A stretch of DNA of 64,000 nucleotides from Ophiura sarsii (GCA_035610835.1 CM069449.1:38485098-38549097), one strand, 5' to 3'. Positions 1 to 11,420 are shown, numbered from the stretch's first letter. Notes: a model not told the origin generated them from the letters alone. A program made the numbers and translations.

Positions 1-911
1 AAAAAACGACTTTTTCATAAGATTCAGTCTCAAAAGTCAAAATAGCCTAAAAATGAGACCAGATTTATTTATTTCATTTATTTCTTTTTCAGACACCCTC
101 ACATTGCCAGCTGCATAGTGTAGTCACCAGCCAGCCTAATCTGAACAGTCAAATTGCCAGCTGCGTAGTGCAGTCATCAGCCTCCAGAATCTGAAAGGAG
201 AGCACCTGCATTTCCTCAAAGTAATTAAGTTTATTAATTTGTACAGAAAATATGACAATCTATAGCTCACTCCTATTAGAGTTTATTTAGAAAACGTAAA
301 AGCACACATAATTTGACTAATAACCATACATAGTCAATAGTCTATAGCAGTTCTGGCCTATAGTTAAACAAATGAAGTTCTGCAGTCACATTTGCATTCA
401 TATTGACATGACAAAAAGTGTCGTTTACAATAATTTAAATGATGAATAATAACCATATTCCAATATTTTAAAATCTGGCATGCTTGGGACTCTGCACCTT
501 TTCTTATGCAAACATAAACAATAGTTATTTACTTATACAGGTAATCCACTTCACTTATTACAAAAGGTTTTGATTCCCGTAGTATTCGTCATTTAGATCA
601 ATTTAATACACGACCTCCAATACAAGCGCTACAGTTCACAGAATGACCTATACATTTGGCGAGCTATTTTGACAGAGTGACCGTGCTGTGTGTAGTCTAC
701 ACTAATAATGGTACACCAGGTGGGTACACTATATCGACATTTAATGAATTTTTCTATACTTCACTCTTTTTATATAATTTCAGAATGGCTACACCCAAGA
801 AAATGTCAGCTCCACCACATTGATGTGTTTTTAATATATTTTTGTAAATCTTTTATTGTAATTGTTCCAATTTATCCAGTTGCCTGCAAGCGCAAGGACA
901 ATTATCTATAT
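1..911. other. Gene-free flank
   Basis: AT-rich sequence with no supported exon. A short near-duplicate (CCAGCTGC-TAGTG-AGTCA) occurs near 108-125 and 155-178. The ORFs here are short and show no recognisable domain. Confidence 0.5.
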
Positions 912-1343
912 CAAGCATGTGCAACCTGCGGCCCGCGGGCCACATGCGGCCCGCCGACCTCTAATCTGCGGCCCGCGAAGCAATCCTAAAATTCCCACTG
1001 ATGCGGCCCGTTTTAAACGGAGCTCCCTAGTTTTACACAAATGGCGGATTTATTTGGTGGTGTGCTCCCTTATAATTAGTAGGGTGATGCGCTGCATTAA
1101 GTAAATATAACCCAAGGCGTGATTGCGTGATAAAATCCCTGGTTAAAATGGCGCTTGCAGCAGCAACAGTGAGTAAAAAGAGGAAATTACACGAAGAGAA
1201 GCGGGTATTCCATGAGCAATGCACTTCGCCTCTCCCTATTACTCCTCCTCCGGACGTGTTTTGGAATGTTTGACAATCGCTGCGGCCCGTGAATCTCAAA
1301 ATCACAATGCGGCCCATGTGGTAGAAAAGGTTGCACATGCTTG
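912..1343 (+). mobile_element. hAT-type non-autonomous transposon with 8-bp target duplication
   Basis: The terminal inverted repeats read CAAGCATGTGCAACCT and AGGTTGCACATGCTTG. The element is flanked on both sides by the same 8 bases, ATCTATAT (904-911 and 1344-1351), the target-site size of hAT transposons. GCGGCCCG-rich subterminal repeats follow each end. An internal ATG at 1148 opens a short frame (about 40 codons) that begins MALAAATVSKKRKLHEEKR. Its KKRK...R-F pattern resembles the start of hAT transposases of the ZBED/GTF2IRD2 kind, so this looks like an internal-deletion derivative. The ends and duplication are seen directly; the transposase link is inferred. Confidence 0.8.
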
Positions 1344-1360
1344 ATCTATATAATAATACG

Positions 1361-2590
1361 CTACTCTCTGTCTGTCTGTGCGCGCTTTTTCGTCGCCTTC
1401 CCGGGGTCGGGCGGCGTTCAAACGCGGTGGGTGGGTGCGGCTCGGTCCCCGCAAGAGCAAGTTTGCATTCGCTAGAGCGTACGAGGTCAAAGGTCATCTA
1501 GGGGTCAACTTTTTGAAGTTGGTCGGATCATGCTTAAACTCGGTGATCGCAATGCTCGATGCGAGGCGAGCGTGGCAAAAATAAAACAGGTTGGCGTTTG
1601 TCGGGTCTTCCGGGGTCAAAGGTCGTCAGGGGTCGAATTTTCAAAGTTTGTCCGATCGGGCTTAAACTCGGTGACGGGAAGCCCGAATACGAGTCGAGCG
1701 TGGAAAAATTAAACGGCTTTGCTTTTCTTGGGTCGTCCGGGGTCAAAGGTCGTCTAAGGGTCGAATTTTCAAAGTTTGTCCGATCGGGCTTAAACTCGAG
1801 GACGGGAAGCCCGAATGCGAGTCGAGCGTGGAAAAAATAAAACGCCTTTGCTTTTCAAGGGTCGTCCGGGGTCAAAGGTCATCTAGGGGTCGAATTTTTA
1901 AAGTTTGTCCGATCGGGCTTAAACTTGGTGATGAGAAACTCGGTGATCTGTTTGTTCGGTCCCCGCAAGAGCAAGTTCGCATTCGCTAGAGCATACGAGG
2001 TCAAAGGTCATCTAGGGGTCAACGCTACTCTCTGTCTGTCTGTGCGCGCTTTTTCGTCGCCTTCCCGGGGTCGGGCGGCGTTCAAACGCTGTGGGTGGGT
2101 GCGGCTCGGTCCCCGCAAGAGCAAGTTCGCATTCGCTAGAGCGTACGAGGTCAAAGGTCATCTAGGGGTCAAATTTTTAAAGTTGGTCGGATCGTGCTTA
2201 AACTCGGTGATCACAATGCTCGATGCGAGACGAGCGTGGCAAAAATAAAACGGGTTAGCGTTTGTCGGGTCTTCCGGGGTCAAAGGTCGTCAAGGGGTCA
2301 AATTTTCAAATTTTGTCCGATCAGGCTTTAACTCGGTGAAGCCCGAATACGAGTCGAGCGTGGAAAAAATAAAACGGCTTTGCTTTTCTTGGGTCGTCCG
2401 GGGTCAAAGGTCGTCTAAGGGTCGAATTTTCAAAGTTTGTCCGATCTGGCTTAAACTCGGTGACGGGAAGCCCGAATACGAGTCTAGCGTGGACAAAATA
2501 AAACGGCTTTGCTTTTCTTGGGTCGTCCGGGGTCAAAGGTCGTCTAAGGGCCAAATTTTCAAAGTTTGTCCGATCGGGCTTTATGCATGC
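1361..2590. repeat. Satellite block, about 126-bp units in two higher-order blocks
   Basis: Units of roughly 126-130 bases share GGGGTCAAAGGTCGTC, then TCCGATCGGGCTTAAACTCG, then GAGCGTGG-AAAA. Two higher-order blocks start with the same CTACTCTCTGTCTGTCTGTG segment at about 1361 and 2025, so about 660 bases are duplicated with variation. All frames stay open for 60-100 codons because of GC-rich periodicity, not coding. Each unit carries an AGGTCA/GGGTCA direct repeat with one-base spacing (listed separately). Confidence 0.85.
1484..2542. promoter_or_regulatory. Nine DR1-like nuclear-receptor half-site pairs in the satellite
   Basis: Perfect AGGTCAAAGGTCA occurs at 1484, 1998 and 2148. GGGTCAAAGGTCA occurs at 1869. 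GGGTCAAAGGTCG occurs at 1613, 1740, 2277, 2401 and 2530. The first four match the DR1 consensus bound by RXR/HNF4/COUP-type receptors, and the others have one mismatch. The match is seen directly; any binding or enhancer role is inference. Confidence 0.45.
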
Positions 2591-3468
2591 ATTCTACAAA
2601 CCACCAAACCCGAGAACCCCGGGTGACCGCCCAAACCCCAGAACCGACAAACCCCGGGTGACCGCCTAGTAATGAATAATACAAAATAATCTTAGCTCTC
2701 AAAACTGATCTAAGACTTGGACTGAAATGAATATTGATAGGGCTTTACAAATTTATCTATTTAATTTCCATGGGGGCCAGTCGGGTATAATGTTATAATC
2801 AAAAACGAAAAAGCGGATTAAGGATGCATTTTCGACCACAATGCGGGTCCAAACTAAGGGTATCAAAATTGACAATTTCAGAGACTAAGGGTGTATTTTT
2901 CAACCTGAATCCACGCCAAGGGTAGGGTAGCTTGGGCCGATAGTCATGCGTCATCATTGTAAAAACAGCTTAAAATAGTTAGGCCTATATAGTTAAGGCC
3001 CGGAAGATAACGCAATCTCGGTATTTACGGCGTGATTCTCGCTTTTTATATCAATTCTCGCTTTCAGAAAAATCGCCCGTGAATTGTGTGTTTTTCGCTC
3101 GGAATCGCGTGTTTTATGAAGAAATGTTGAAACAACGAAAAACAACGAAAAAGTGCTCTGCGATAAATCTGTATCCGTTTCAAAAAACACAGTTCCAAAT
3201 ACGTATTTGTAATAGGCAAGCGAAGTTCTCACACGAGGCTATTAAATGAACCTAGAAATGGGCGCAATTCCCACGCGGGCTTTTAATAAATGAAGCTCGT
3301 AATTAGAGGCACGGTTCAAAAGGTCAACTTAATACTACGCATACGTGGAGGCGATGACCTGTGAATCATGCCGTAACACGTGGCTCCCAAGATGCAGTGC
3401 GGTGCTATTAAACTCCCTGAGCTGCCGAAAAATGGTTCTGTGATCATGCATGTGCGATCCCGATATGA

Positions 3469-3636
3469 TGAAACGATTGCACTTGCAGAATAAAATAAGA
3501 ATGATTTGCGCCTGGGATTTGTGATTCAAATGATACATTTTGATGGCGATATGAATGATGAAACGATTGCAGAATAAAATAAGAATGATTTGCGCCCGGG
3601 ATTTGCGATTCAAATGATACATTTTGATGGCGATTT
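3469..3636. repeat. Tandem duplication, about 80 bp
   Basis: Two adjacent copies both contain GATGAAACGATTGCA, AGAATGATTTGCGCC and TTCAAATGATACATTTTGATGG. The surrounding 2620-4620 holds no supported gene. It is AT-rich with repeated CTCGCTTTT/CTCGG motifs. Confidence 0.75.
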
Positions 3637-4620
3637 TTTTTTTTATGTACATGATTGTATCACTATCCGATTTCTCGTTTTTCTCTCGCTATCAACAATT
3701 TCGGTGCGTTTTTCTCGGGTTTTTAGTGAATCTGATGAAATCTCGGTATATCTCGCTTTTGCTTAAAAGTTCGTGCGTTTTTTACCAAAAGTGTGTGCGT
3801 TTTTTTCCGGGGCTTATATATAGTATTACGCAAATTTACTAAAAAATTGAATCACACAATTATTTCATACGTTTATTTCAGTCTAAACTATCCTTGTCAA
3901 GGATCATTTTTTCCTTCTTTGAGAATCCGTGTTAAGGGTAATTTTTGAGAGAAAGGAATTTGAAAAACTATTCCATTTTTAATATGAGCTGAGGCCTTTG
4001 TTTTATCAAACATTATCAAATTTCAAATAACATCAAAATGACATACTTCCACAGGAATGTAAATACAGTGATCATTAAACTCTATGTAGTATGTGTGTTT
4101 CCAATGAGAAGTTGAATCTGTATGATATTGATATTCAGATATGTGGTAGTACATGTAGTCCTCCTATAATCAAAATAAATAGTTGTCGATCATTTCAAAA
4201 CATACCCTCGTGTACTATGCACAACAGCGTCGTGCACCGCAAGACCGCGTTCAACCTTTGGATGAAAGCGAGCACTCGGATCGTGATGCTCCGATCGACA
4301 ATTATTTGATTTGATTAATACAAAATGTAGTACAGCTTTATACATTGTACTAAATAAAATACTATGATTGAATATAATTATAATAGACAAATAAGCTAGA
4401 CCAGGTACAAATGTATAAATTAAGAATAGTCCTCCCAGAAAGGACCTTTTATACCTATAGTCGAGCTAATTCTGAATTATTTATGGACATGATATGGGGA
4501 AATTGTTAAGTGTTTATAGCCAAATTGGCAACTCCAGTTTTACATTTGGACTTTGTTAGGGATATAAGGAAAAAGATATAAAATGGTCATTAGGCGACAA
4601 AAAAACAACACACCCTGTTT

Positions 4621-5340
4621 ATGGGCGGACGGAACCTGTCAAGTAGGGTCGGTCGGTCGGTATTTAAAAATAAAAATAAATTACCTAAAATGTCACCAAA
4701 ATCTGCAAAAATCAGGAATGTTTAAAAATAATTGTGAAAAATTGTCGACAGATTTTCGGGCAAAAAACGGCAAAAACCGGCAAAAAAACACTCGAAAAAT
4801 GCAAAAACTTGGTCGGTCGGTCCCGTATGTTATTTTCCTCACCTTACAGAAGGACTATTCTTTATTTGTTTTGTACACACAGACCACTGAGTTTAACTAT
4901 GTCATCCTAGTTGTAGTTCTTGGGTTGGAATGGGAGTAGTTCGCTGATTGTTAGGATAGGGGTTGTTCCATAGTAGGACTACAATGGTATAAGAAAACAA
5001 TACGAGCATGGAAGGATAATAACTAAAACCACTATTTTCAGGAAAAAAGTGAAGAAAAATGTCATACAAGAAATAATACTGTTATTAGGCAATGGGGAAA
5101 AAACATGTTTTACGGCACGACCGACCTTCTTTTTTCAAGATTTTTTTTTTGATTTTTTTTTTTTTTTCCTCTTTCGAATCATGTAAAATCAGCCGTTTTT
5201 TGGCCGAAAATCTGCCGACAATTTTTTGTCCACACATTTTTACACAAACATCCTGATTTTTGCAAATGTTGGTGACATTTTAGGTTAAATAACAACAACC
5301 CTGACCGACCGACCCTACTTGACAGGTCTGTCCGCCCGTA
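4621..5340. mobile_element. Fold-back element (GGTCGGTCGG type)
   Basis: The left arm starts GGGCGGACGGAACCTGTC and continues AAGTAGGGTCGGTCGGTCGG. The right arm ends with its inverse, CCGACCGACCCTACTTGAC then AGGTCTGTCCGCCC. The arms can be followed inward for about 180 bases through AAATGTCACCAA / TTGGTGACATTT. A related single end (CGACTGACCGACCCTACC...) lies at about 5800-5830. No ORF with domain content. Confidence 0.8.
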
Positions 5341-6639
5341 AAACTTAACTGCAAATTAAGTATTTAACAAAATGGTAGTGCATTTTTAATTTGATACTCA
5401 TTTCTCCTTAGTACTTTCATAATTCATAATTGTAATAGGCATTACTGCAAATGTGGAAATTTTCGCGCTACATTTATTTTTGCACTAAAAATAGCAAGCG
5501 CAAAAATATATTAATTTCGTATAGGAAGCTCAAAATTGCGAAAACAAAAATAAGCATGATTTTTCAAAATTTAAATGCAAGAACATTTACACTTTTACAG
5601 TTAGTAGTATAAGCAGCACATTCGTGCATCACTAAGAAAATGACATATTAACTTCCATTTTCAGAAAAAAGAAAGAAAAGACGACGTAAAAAACCCAACT
5701 GTTCTACGGCTCCGATCAACCCATTTCATTTTGGAATTTTGCAATTTGTTTGCTAATTTTTTCCACAAATTTAGGGGGAAAAAACCCTAAAACAAAAAAC
5801 ACCCGACTGACCGACCCTACCTGGGTGATCCGTTTGTTCATAGAACAAGGGATTCGCCCCGTCGCCTTATTAGAAATGTAATCGCACTTTATTCGACAAA
5901 ATGATCTAGGCATTTTGATTTGATTTTCATTTCCCTCTCATTTCAATTTGCTACAACTGTATTAACGTTAAATATCCTAAATAAGCATTATCATAAATAA
6001 AGCAGCACATTCATGTACCACCCACGCCCCAGTTTGATAGCCACATATTCAATGTAATTTTATTCCCTATGACTCATATCTTAAGTAAGTCATGTTGAAT
6101 CATAACCTCAATAAAAAACACTTTTATTTCAATATCAAATGGAACGCCTTGGAAACATGTAGGTACATGTTAATTGTTATTATTTTTATTAAAAAAGCGA
6201 CAAATATTTCACAATGTGCGTGTAATGTGTGGGTGATGCATGCGTACATTCCCCTACCAGCACTCATTACAGTTTGATAGAGTATCTTCAAATGTCAATT
6301 TATATCAGATCTAAAAAATTGATGAATACTTTATTGAACATAGAGATAATGGTATTTCAAAATCATATTTAAAATAATTATTTTTTAATTAAATGTGTAT
6401 TGATCAAATTTTCATTTTATTGGCCTAAGGGTATTTTATGAAAAAACCTTTTTACATGAACATATGGATTTCTTCAGTATGGTTGGCTGTCAGGCATTTG
6501 AAAAAAAATCAAAACTTTATAATCACAAATTGTGATTATTTAAAAAATGTTCCAAACATTTTCCACAATTTTCAAACAAAATTTTCAAATTTCTTTTTTC
6601 TTCTCTTGCTCTCTTTTTTATTCTGCAATGTTTGTAATG
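5341..6639. other. Gene-free AT-rich stretch
   Basis: No supported exon. It contains a relic end of the GGTCGG fold-back family near 5800 and otherwise unassigned AT-rich DNA. Confidence 0.5.
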
Positions 6640-6641
6640 TA

Positions 6642-7295
6642 CAGCGTGTCCCAAAAAACTGGGTTCAAAAGTTTGCAAGCTTATAACGAAATAAGTAGGA
6701 AACATGGATAGTTTATATTTAAGGATATCAAACAAAATATACCTGACCTTAATTGGGTAAATTCGGAGACCAATCCAATATAAACTTTTTGAAATACAAA
6801 GATTTGAGTAGACGTGGTCAGAACCCATTTGTCCCGATTTAAGGAATAAACCATCCGTGCATGAAACTGTGCGATATGTGCAGTATTCCCGGCATGGGTT
6901 TATTCTCCGAAAGAACTTAACAATAACCCGGACTATAAAAAAGAACATTTTGTTTTAATGTTTATGTAAATAATGAACTTGTATTATTGCAATATGACCA
7001 AGATAATTTTGTTTACTGCCCAAGTCTTTGTAAAGAATGAATGCAAAGGCAAAACGTGCGCAATTGCAACACATCGGGGGGGGGGGGTGTTTCTTGAAAA
7101 GTGGAACAAATGGGTTTTTACCACGCTCTATTAAAATCTTTGTATTTCAAAAAGTTTATATTGGATTAATCACAGAGTTTAACCAATTAAGGTCGTATAT
7201 TTTGTTTGATATCCCTAAATATGAACTATCCATGTTTCCTTCTGTTTTAGTTATAAGCTCGCAAACTTTTGAACCCATTTTTTGGGGACACGCTG
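6642..7295. mobile_element. TA-flanked long-TIR element, family A copy 1
   Basis: The left end is CAGCGTGTCCCAAAAAACTG. The right end is its near-exact inverse (GGGGACACGCTG), and both sides are flanked by TA. Inverted similarity extends more than 200 bases inward (AACATGGATAGTTTATATTT versus the inverse near 7225). It lacks a transposase. TA target sites fit the Tc1/mariner superfamily. A second copy is at 58280-58948. Confidence 0.85.
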
Positions 7296-7527
7296 TATGC
7301 ATTTGTTATTTTTATACAAATAAAAATTCAAATTAGCAAATTGTGGATCAAGTCAAGGCAATATTTTGTTTCTTAGTTTGCCATAAATTAGAAACCCTTA
7401 GAGTTAGTTCTTATTAAGAATTGTGTAATTAGATGTGCCATTTTGTGTTGAAGTGTGAAGTATTGTTTTAAAGGTGAATATCGTGCTTGTGTTTGGAGGA
7501 TTAACCCTAACCCTAGAGGTAGTGCAG

Positions 7528-7612
7528 TTGGGCCGTTTTGCCGCACCTGGGAGTTGAACCCGGGTCACCGGGGTCACAGGCGAGCGAGACGACCACCACA
7601 CCACGAGCGCTG
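7528..7612 (-). repeat. tRNA-like SINE head or tRNA pseudogene
   Basis: On the minus strand the run GCTCGTGGTGTGGTGGTCGT resembles a pol III A box region. GGGTTCAACTCCC about 40 bases on matches a B box / T-arm. The acceptor ends do not pair convincingly, so a working tRNA is unlikely. It is probably a tRNA-derived SINE fragment. Confidence 0.45.
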
Positions 7613-7644
7613 GGCTTCCCAGGTTAAATTTTCGCTGACAGTGT

Positions 7645-7792
7645 ACAGTACAGCTCGAAATAGAATGGACAATGTCAACGCAATGTCAGTGCAATGACTG
7701 TACTAATCAAGTAACCATTTATGTCATTGCAATGTCATTGGAATGACATTAGAATGACATTGCAGTGTCCATTCTAATGCGAGCTGTACTGT
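7645..7792. mobile_element. Short hairpin element
   Basis: The inverted ends are ACAGTACAGCTCGAAATAGA and its near-inverse, CATTCTAATGCGAGCTGTACTG. The interior is a run of ATGACATTGCAATGTCATT palindromic repeats. It is about 150 bases and noncoding. Confidence 0.7.
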
Positions 7793-7989
7793 ATATACCC
7801 GGGTGTATTGCAGTATGGGATAGAAGATGTGTGCACGCGCCTAGAAGTGCTGCTGGTCGCGTAGATCTGCGTCGTGTAGGAGGGTTAGGACATGGAGTCT
7901 ATATGTTAAGCCTAATTTTTTGGCACCCTGGAGGCAGGGACTTCTTGTCAGGTATTGTGTATTGTGTATAGTGGTTTTTTTGGACAGTG

Positions 7990-8500
7990 ACAGTGTGGGG
8001 ACTACTGGGGATGAAAGCCTTAAAAATATTTGAAAACACAAATATTTTATTCTAGAGCATTTGTGGGTCATATAATAATAAAAACACACTTTTTCATTTA
8101 AAGTGCTGCCCCAGCATGATATTGATCTTTGAATGTTAAGAATTTGGTGAAATTAAACTTGATTGTGAAGTACACGTTGTCTCAAGGCAATTTGAAAGGG
8201 GCACCAACTTTCTCCAAAGCAATTACATTCTTTTGAATGTAAAGTGACACAACAGCTAGAAATTTAGAGCATCAATGCAACTAAAGACAGCAAAAAAGGT
8301 TACTTGGCTGTTGTAAAAGCACCTATAATTTTAAAATTGTTACTCATATTCTAAAAATGAAAATACCAGGAGACAGAAAATTTAATTACGGTGATTTTGA
8401 CACCCCTTGTTGTTAAAATCGATCGAGTATTGTTGTCGCGGTATGTGCTTACAGATGAAAAGTGCCCATTCCATTGTTGCAGTAACTCCTATTGATCTCT
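7990..8500. other. Gene-free stretch
   Basis: No exon, array or inverted repeat could be supported here. It separates the hairpin element from the decayed zinc-finger fragments. Confidence 0.4.
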
Positions 8501-8579
8501 CTTAAACATAAGTTCTCTAATGTTGCACCACACAAAAAACTTAAAATCATGGATTTAGGGTAAATTTAGAGTAAAATTT

Positions 8580-8790
8580 GAAAAATAGATTGTCCCAGTG
8601 CCAGGACAATCTATTTTTCAACCTCTTAAAACCATGATTTTGAAGTAATTAGGAATCGTATCGATCTGTAACTTGGAAGATCTTTATGATTTATGATCAA
8701 AAATGCAAATCTGCAAGAAAATCTGCTTTCATAGTAAAAATCAATGATAGAGGGCGCTACTTGGAAAAGATCACATAATATGCCTTTAAC
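8580..8790. mobile_element. Fold-back family C fragment, copy 1
   Basis: It shares AAGTAATTAGGAATCGTATC, AAATCTGCAAGAAA and GGAAAAGATCACAT-ATATGCCTTTAA with copies at 33395-33772 and 44150-44495. The 5' side has a local hairpin, TTGTCCCAGTGCCAGGACAA. Confidence 0.65.
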
Positions 8791-8987
8791 AAACTTACCA
8801 TTCTCGGAATTTAATTGCCACTGGAACATGTCCCCCTTACATGTACAAAGTCATCGCCTCTTGTGTTGCATCATATCACAAAACTTACCTTTCTGTTTTG
8901 CAAATGGAACATGTCATTGCTCACATGGGTTCTCTAATACTCCATCTTATCACTATCAGTATCACTATAAATCATACTTTTAGTACT

Positions 8988-9119
8988 GCAAATTATGAAC
9001 GTGTAGTTTTGGACAGCGTGTAGGCCTACTGTTACTTTTGTGTGTACTATTGCAATAGTACACGCAAAACTACACTCAATAGTACACGCTGTCCAAAACT
9101 ACAAGTTCATAATTTGCAG
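8988..9119. repeat. 132-bp hairpin
   Basis: The left arm is ACTGCAAATTATGAACGTGT followed by AGTTTTGGACAGCGTGTA. The right arm is the inverse, ending CAAGTTCATAATTTGCAGT. The middle holds a smaller palindrome, GTACTATTGCAATAGTAC. It lies among the decayed finger fragments and is probably a small fold-back transposon. Confidence 0.75.
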
Positions 9120-9504
9120 TGTTAACCCTAATTACACCAAATGTTCTGTGACCTTGGTTGCAAGAACCTGCTCCGGCTAGGTCTCTAATGTTTATCTTAT
9201 CACAAAATGTATGATAAAACCCTGATGATCAAACTTCCCACTGGGTGAACTTATTAGTTGCTGCTTTATAAGTAATAAATGTTTTCCCTGGACTATTCCC
9301 TGATCAAAACACTCTATGATCAAATTTGTAAACTAGGTGCAAATGGAATATTATCTCCCACATGAGTATTCTTCTTGCTTCATTACAAAATAATATCCTG
9401 TCCGATCAAACGTGCACTACCATTGCTTTTTTACATAGTTTCCATTCGTGGTCCGGAATTAACTGGGTAAACATGAATCGATAGTAAAATAAAACACTTC
9501 ACAC

Positions 9505-9890
9505 TTGATTCATAGTTTCCTGTTGCAGGAAATTACTGCATGGCGTAACATGGGGAAAATAACATACCGGGAAGCGGGAACCAAAAGTCTCACGCGCACG
9601 TGTTGAGAAGCAAAGCAAATTATCCCGGTGTTTAAAGCAGACTTTCGAAAAGGTTTAAAGTTGTTTACATCGATAAAGGTATTTCCCGGTCCAGTACACA
9701 AGGTAAGATTGAAGGACTGCCGTAAAAATGTCATAAATGCTCTGTAGAAAGGTTTATTTTTCTCTGAAAACCTGCGGAAGGCCAACTGAATAATCATTAA
9801 AAAATAGTATTTCTATGGAAAAATACAAATAGTGATTATTTTGGGATTTGGGCATTTAGAGGCGGGTGGCAACAGGAAACTATGAATCAA
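9505..9890. mobile_element. Element with 22-bp perfect inverted ends
   Basis: Left end TTGATTCATAGTTTCCTGTTGC (9505-9526) is the exact inverse of 9869-9890. The minus-strand 95-codon frame inside it has no recognisable domain. Its right part belongs to the tandem duplication described next. Confidence 0.65.
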
Positions 9891-10063
9891 TTGAGAAGGG
9901 CCTAATGCGATCGACACAATGGGTCTGGATTAAAAAATAGTATTTCTATGGAAAAATACAAATAGTGATTATTTTGGGATTTGGGCATTTAGAGGCGGGT
10001 GGCAACAGGAAACTATGAATCAATTGAGAAGGGCCTAGTGCGATCGACACAATGGGTTCTGGG
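9798..10063. repeat. 133-bp tandem duplication touching the zinc-finger exon
   Basis: 9798-9930 and 9931-10063 are nearly identical. Both begin TAAAAAATAGTATTTCTATG and end GATCGACACAATGGGT. The second copy forms the 3' end of the open frame of the four-finger gene, so its last ~30 codons may be repeat-derived. Confidence 0.85.
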
Positions 10064-11420
10064 AAGCTACTGATATCTTCTCTTAAGAGCATGCGGCATA
10101 TCACACACTCATACGTACCATTCTGCGAATCTAGTTGCCACTGGAACATGTCCTCTCCCACATGGGTCCTCTCATGTTGCATCATATCGCAAAACTTATC
10201 AAACTTCTGCTCGCAATGACGGCACTTGTACATCTGTTGCTGGTTCCCCACATCTTTCGTCACCAGCTCGTGAGCGTGCTCATGTTGTGCAAGAGCCGCC
10301 TGACTCATGAACCCTTCGCCGCAGTATTTGCAGTTCTTCAACGGCGTATCGAAAGGGGGGCTACTTGTACGCTTTGGCATTGTTGCAGCAGGTGTCGCTG
10401 GAACTGTTGCTGATGTTGGTGGAGTTGTTTCAGTAGTGGATGCTTTGGTGTGGCTATCATGATGCTGTTCCAGACTGGGCTTATCGAAGAACGCTGCTCC
10501 GCATAATTGGCAAGTGAATATAGACATGTCCGGTTTAAAGTTAGTAGTAGGGGTGGTCGAGTTGTTCTTTGGTTGGTGTTGTTTTGGCTCGGTTGGCACA
10601 AGGTGGCCATTCGTATGATCAGCAGCTGCATTGTGTTTTCTATGGGCATGTTGTTGTAGTTTGTCCATGGGCTCCGCCGATGCATCTTCCATGTCCTCCT
10701 CTTCATTGGTGTCCCAATTGGAATGGTCTAAGAATTCATGCTTTTGTAAACTGGCTAGGCTGGGGAAATCTATGCCACATTCCATACAGGAATGAGTTGT
10801 ATCTGTGGAGTTGTTGGATTGCAGAGTTGTAGCTAATATAAGGACAAGAAAAGAAAAGAAAAGAAAAGAAAAATAATTACAGGTTGTCATCTCAAGGTTG
10901 TATTTAATTAAGTATTTGCCCTTAATTTTTAAGTGCCCCCAGTCACACTTGCTCCTCAATGAAAAGAATAGATAAATTGGTTTTGATTATCATTAAATCA
11001 AATGAGATTTAAACAAGGATAGGCCTAATTTACTGTATGGTTGCCCTGCCTCTGATTTTATGTCCTACATACATGTAGTAGGCCTATTCTCCCTGCCCCC
11101 CCCCCCAAAAAAAAATGAATGAAAAGATTTAGGTATGAGATATAATTTATGACTCACTCAATTTGCCCCTGCCCCCCCCCCCCCCCCCATGAAAATGTTT
11201 ATTTATGCCACTGTATTTGTAATGTATAATCATGCTATTTAGATCTCTATAAAGTCTCACCTTGATTTATTTCTTCCCCATTCTCATGTTCACTTCTATG
11301 ATGCGTGCCTTCATCTGTATCCATTCTAGTCTCATTATGATGTACTGTTTGCTGCGTGACGAAGCCTTCTCTGTGTGACGAGCTCTCACGAATTTCCGGG
11401 ACTGACGTCTTTCTCCTCAT
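9946..11420 (-). CDS. Two-exon C2H2 zinc-finger protein, four complete fingers
   Basis: Likely a nuclear DNA- or RNA-binding protein. Exon 1 (11420-11261) starts at an ATG with a TAG in frame just upstream and ends CAAG|GTGAG in phase 1. Exon 2 starts at 10832 after a long pyrimidine tract and TTAG. Its frame continues exactly (G+CT gives Ala54). Joined, the frame is about 348 residues. Fingers lie at residues 69-90 (CMEC...HEFLDH), 161-181 (CQLC), 221-241 (CKYC) and 257-277 (CRHC...HERTH). They are separated by long Thr/Pro/Asn-rich spacers instead of TGEKP linkers. A fifth finger begins CVIC at 296 but lacks its histidines. The reading frame then runs into the 133-bp duplication and stops at 9946. 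A hidden donor (for example AATG|GTACGT near 10117) to lost 3' exons is possible, so the 3' end is uncertain. I cannot name an orthologue. Confidence 0.75.
10064..10832 (-). CDS. Exon 2 of the four-finger gene (certain part)
   Basis: The acceptor is a (TTTTC)n tract followed by CCTTATATTAG. The part down to the 133-bp duplication carries all four fingers and the start of a fifth. Downstream of 10064 the open frame continues to a stop at 9946, but it lies inside repeat sequence. Confidence 0.72.
11261..11420 (-). CDS. Exon 1 of the four-finger gene
   Basis: Encodes 53 residues (MRRKTSVPEIRESS... to ...GEEINQ), acidic and His-rich, with no domain. The start has A at -3 and an in-frame TAG upstream. 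The donor is AAG|GTGAGA, phase 1. The intron is 11260-10833. Confidence 0.7.

Larger units (their letters stand above)
8509..9410 (-). pseudogene. Decayed C2H2 finger fragments (five)
   Basis: Five short minus-strand segments match the fourth-finger region of the neighbouring gene (its FCDMMQHERTHVGEDM stretch). They lie at about 8509-8545 (reads FCVVQH, stop, RTYV), 8796-8885 (FCDMMQHKRR, stop, then GDMFQWQLNSENG), 8918-8962 (DKMEY, stop, RTHVSNDM), 9170-9210 and 9347-9410. Each has a stop or substitutions at finger ligands. The 8796-8885 copy ends in a canonical donor, G|GTAAGT. They are on the same strand and downstream of the intact fingers, which fits remnants of former 3' finger exons or duplicated exons. 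The alignment was made by eye. Confidence 0.55.

Noticed and set aside
9510..9797. 95-codon minus-strand frame
   Set aside because: Lies within an element bounded by 22-bp inverted repeats; no domain recognised.
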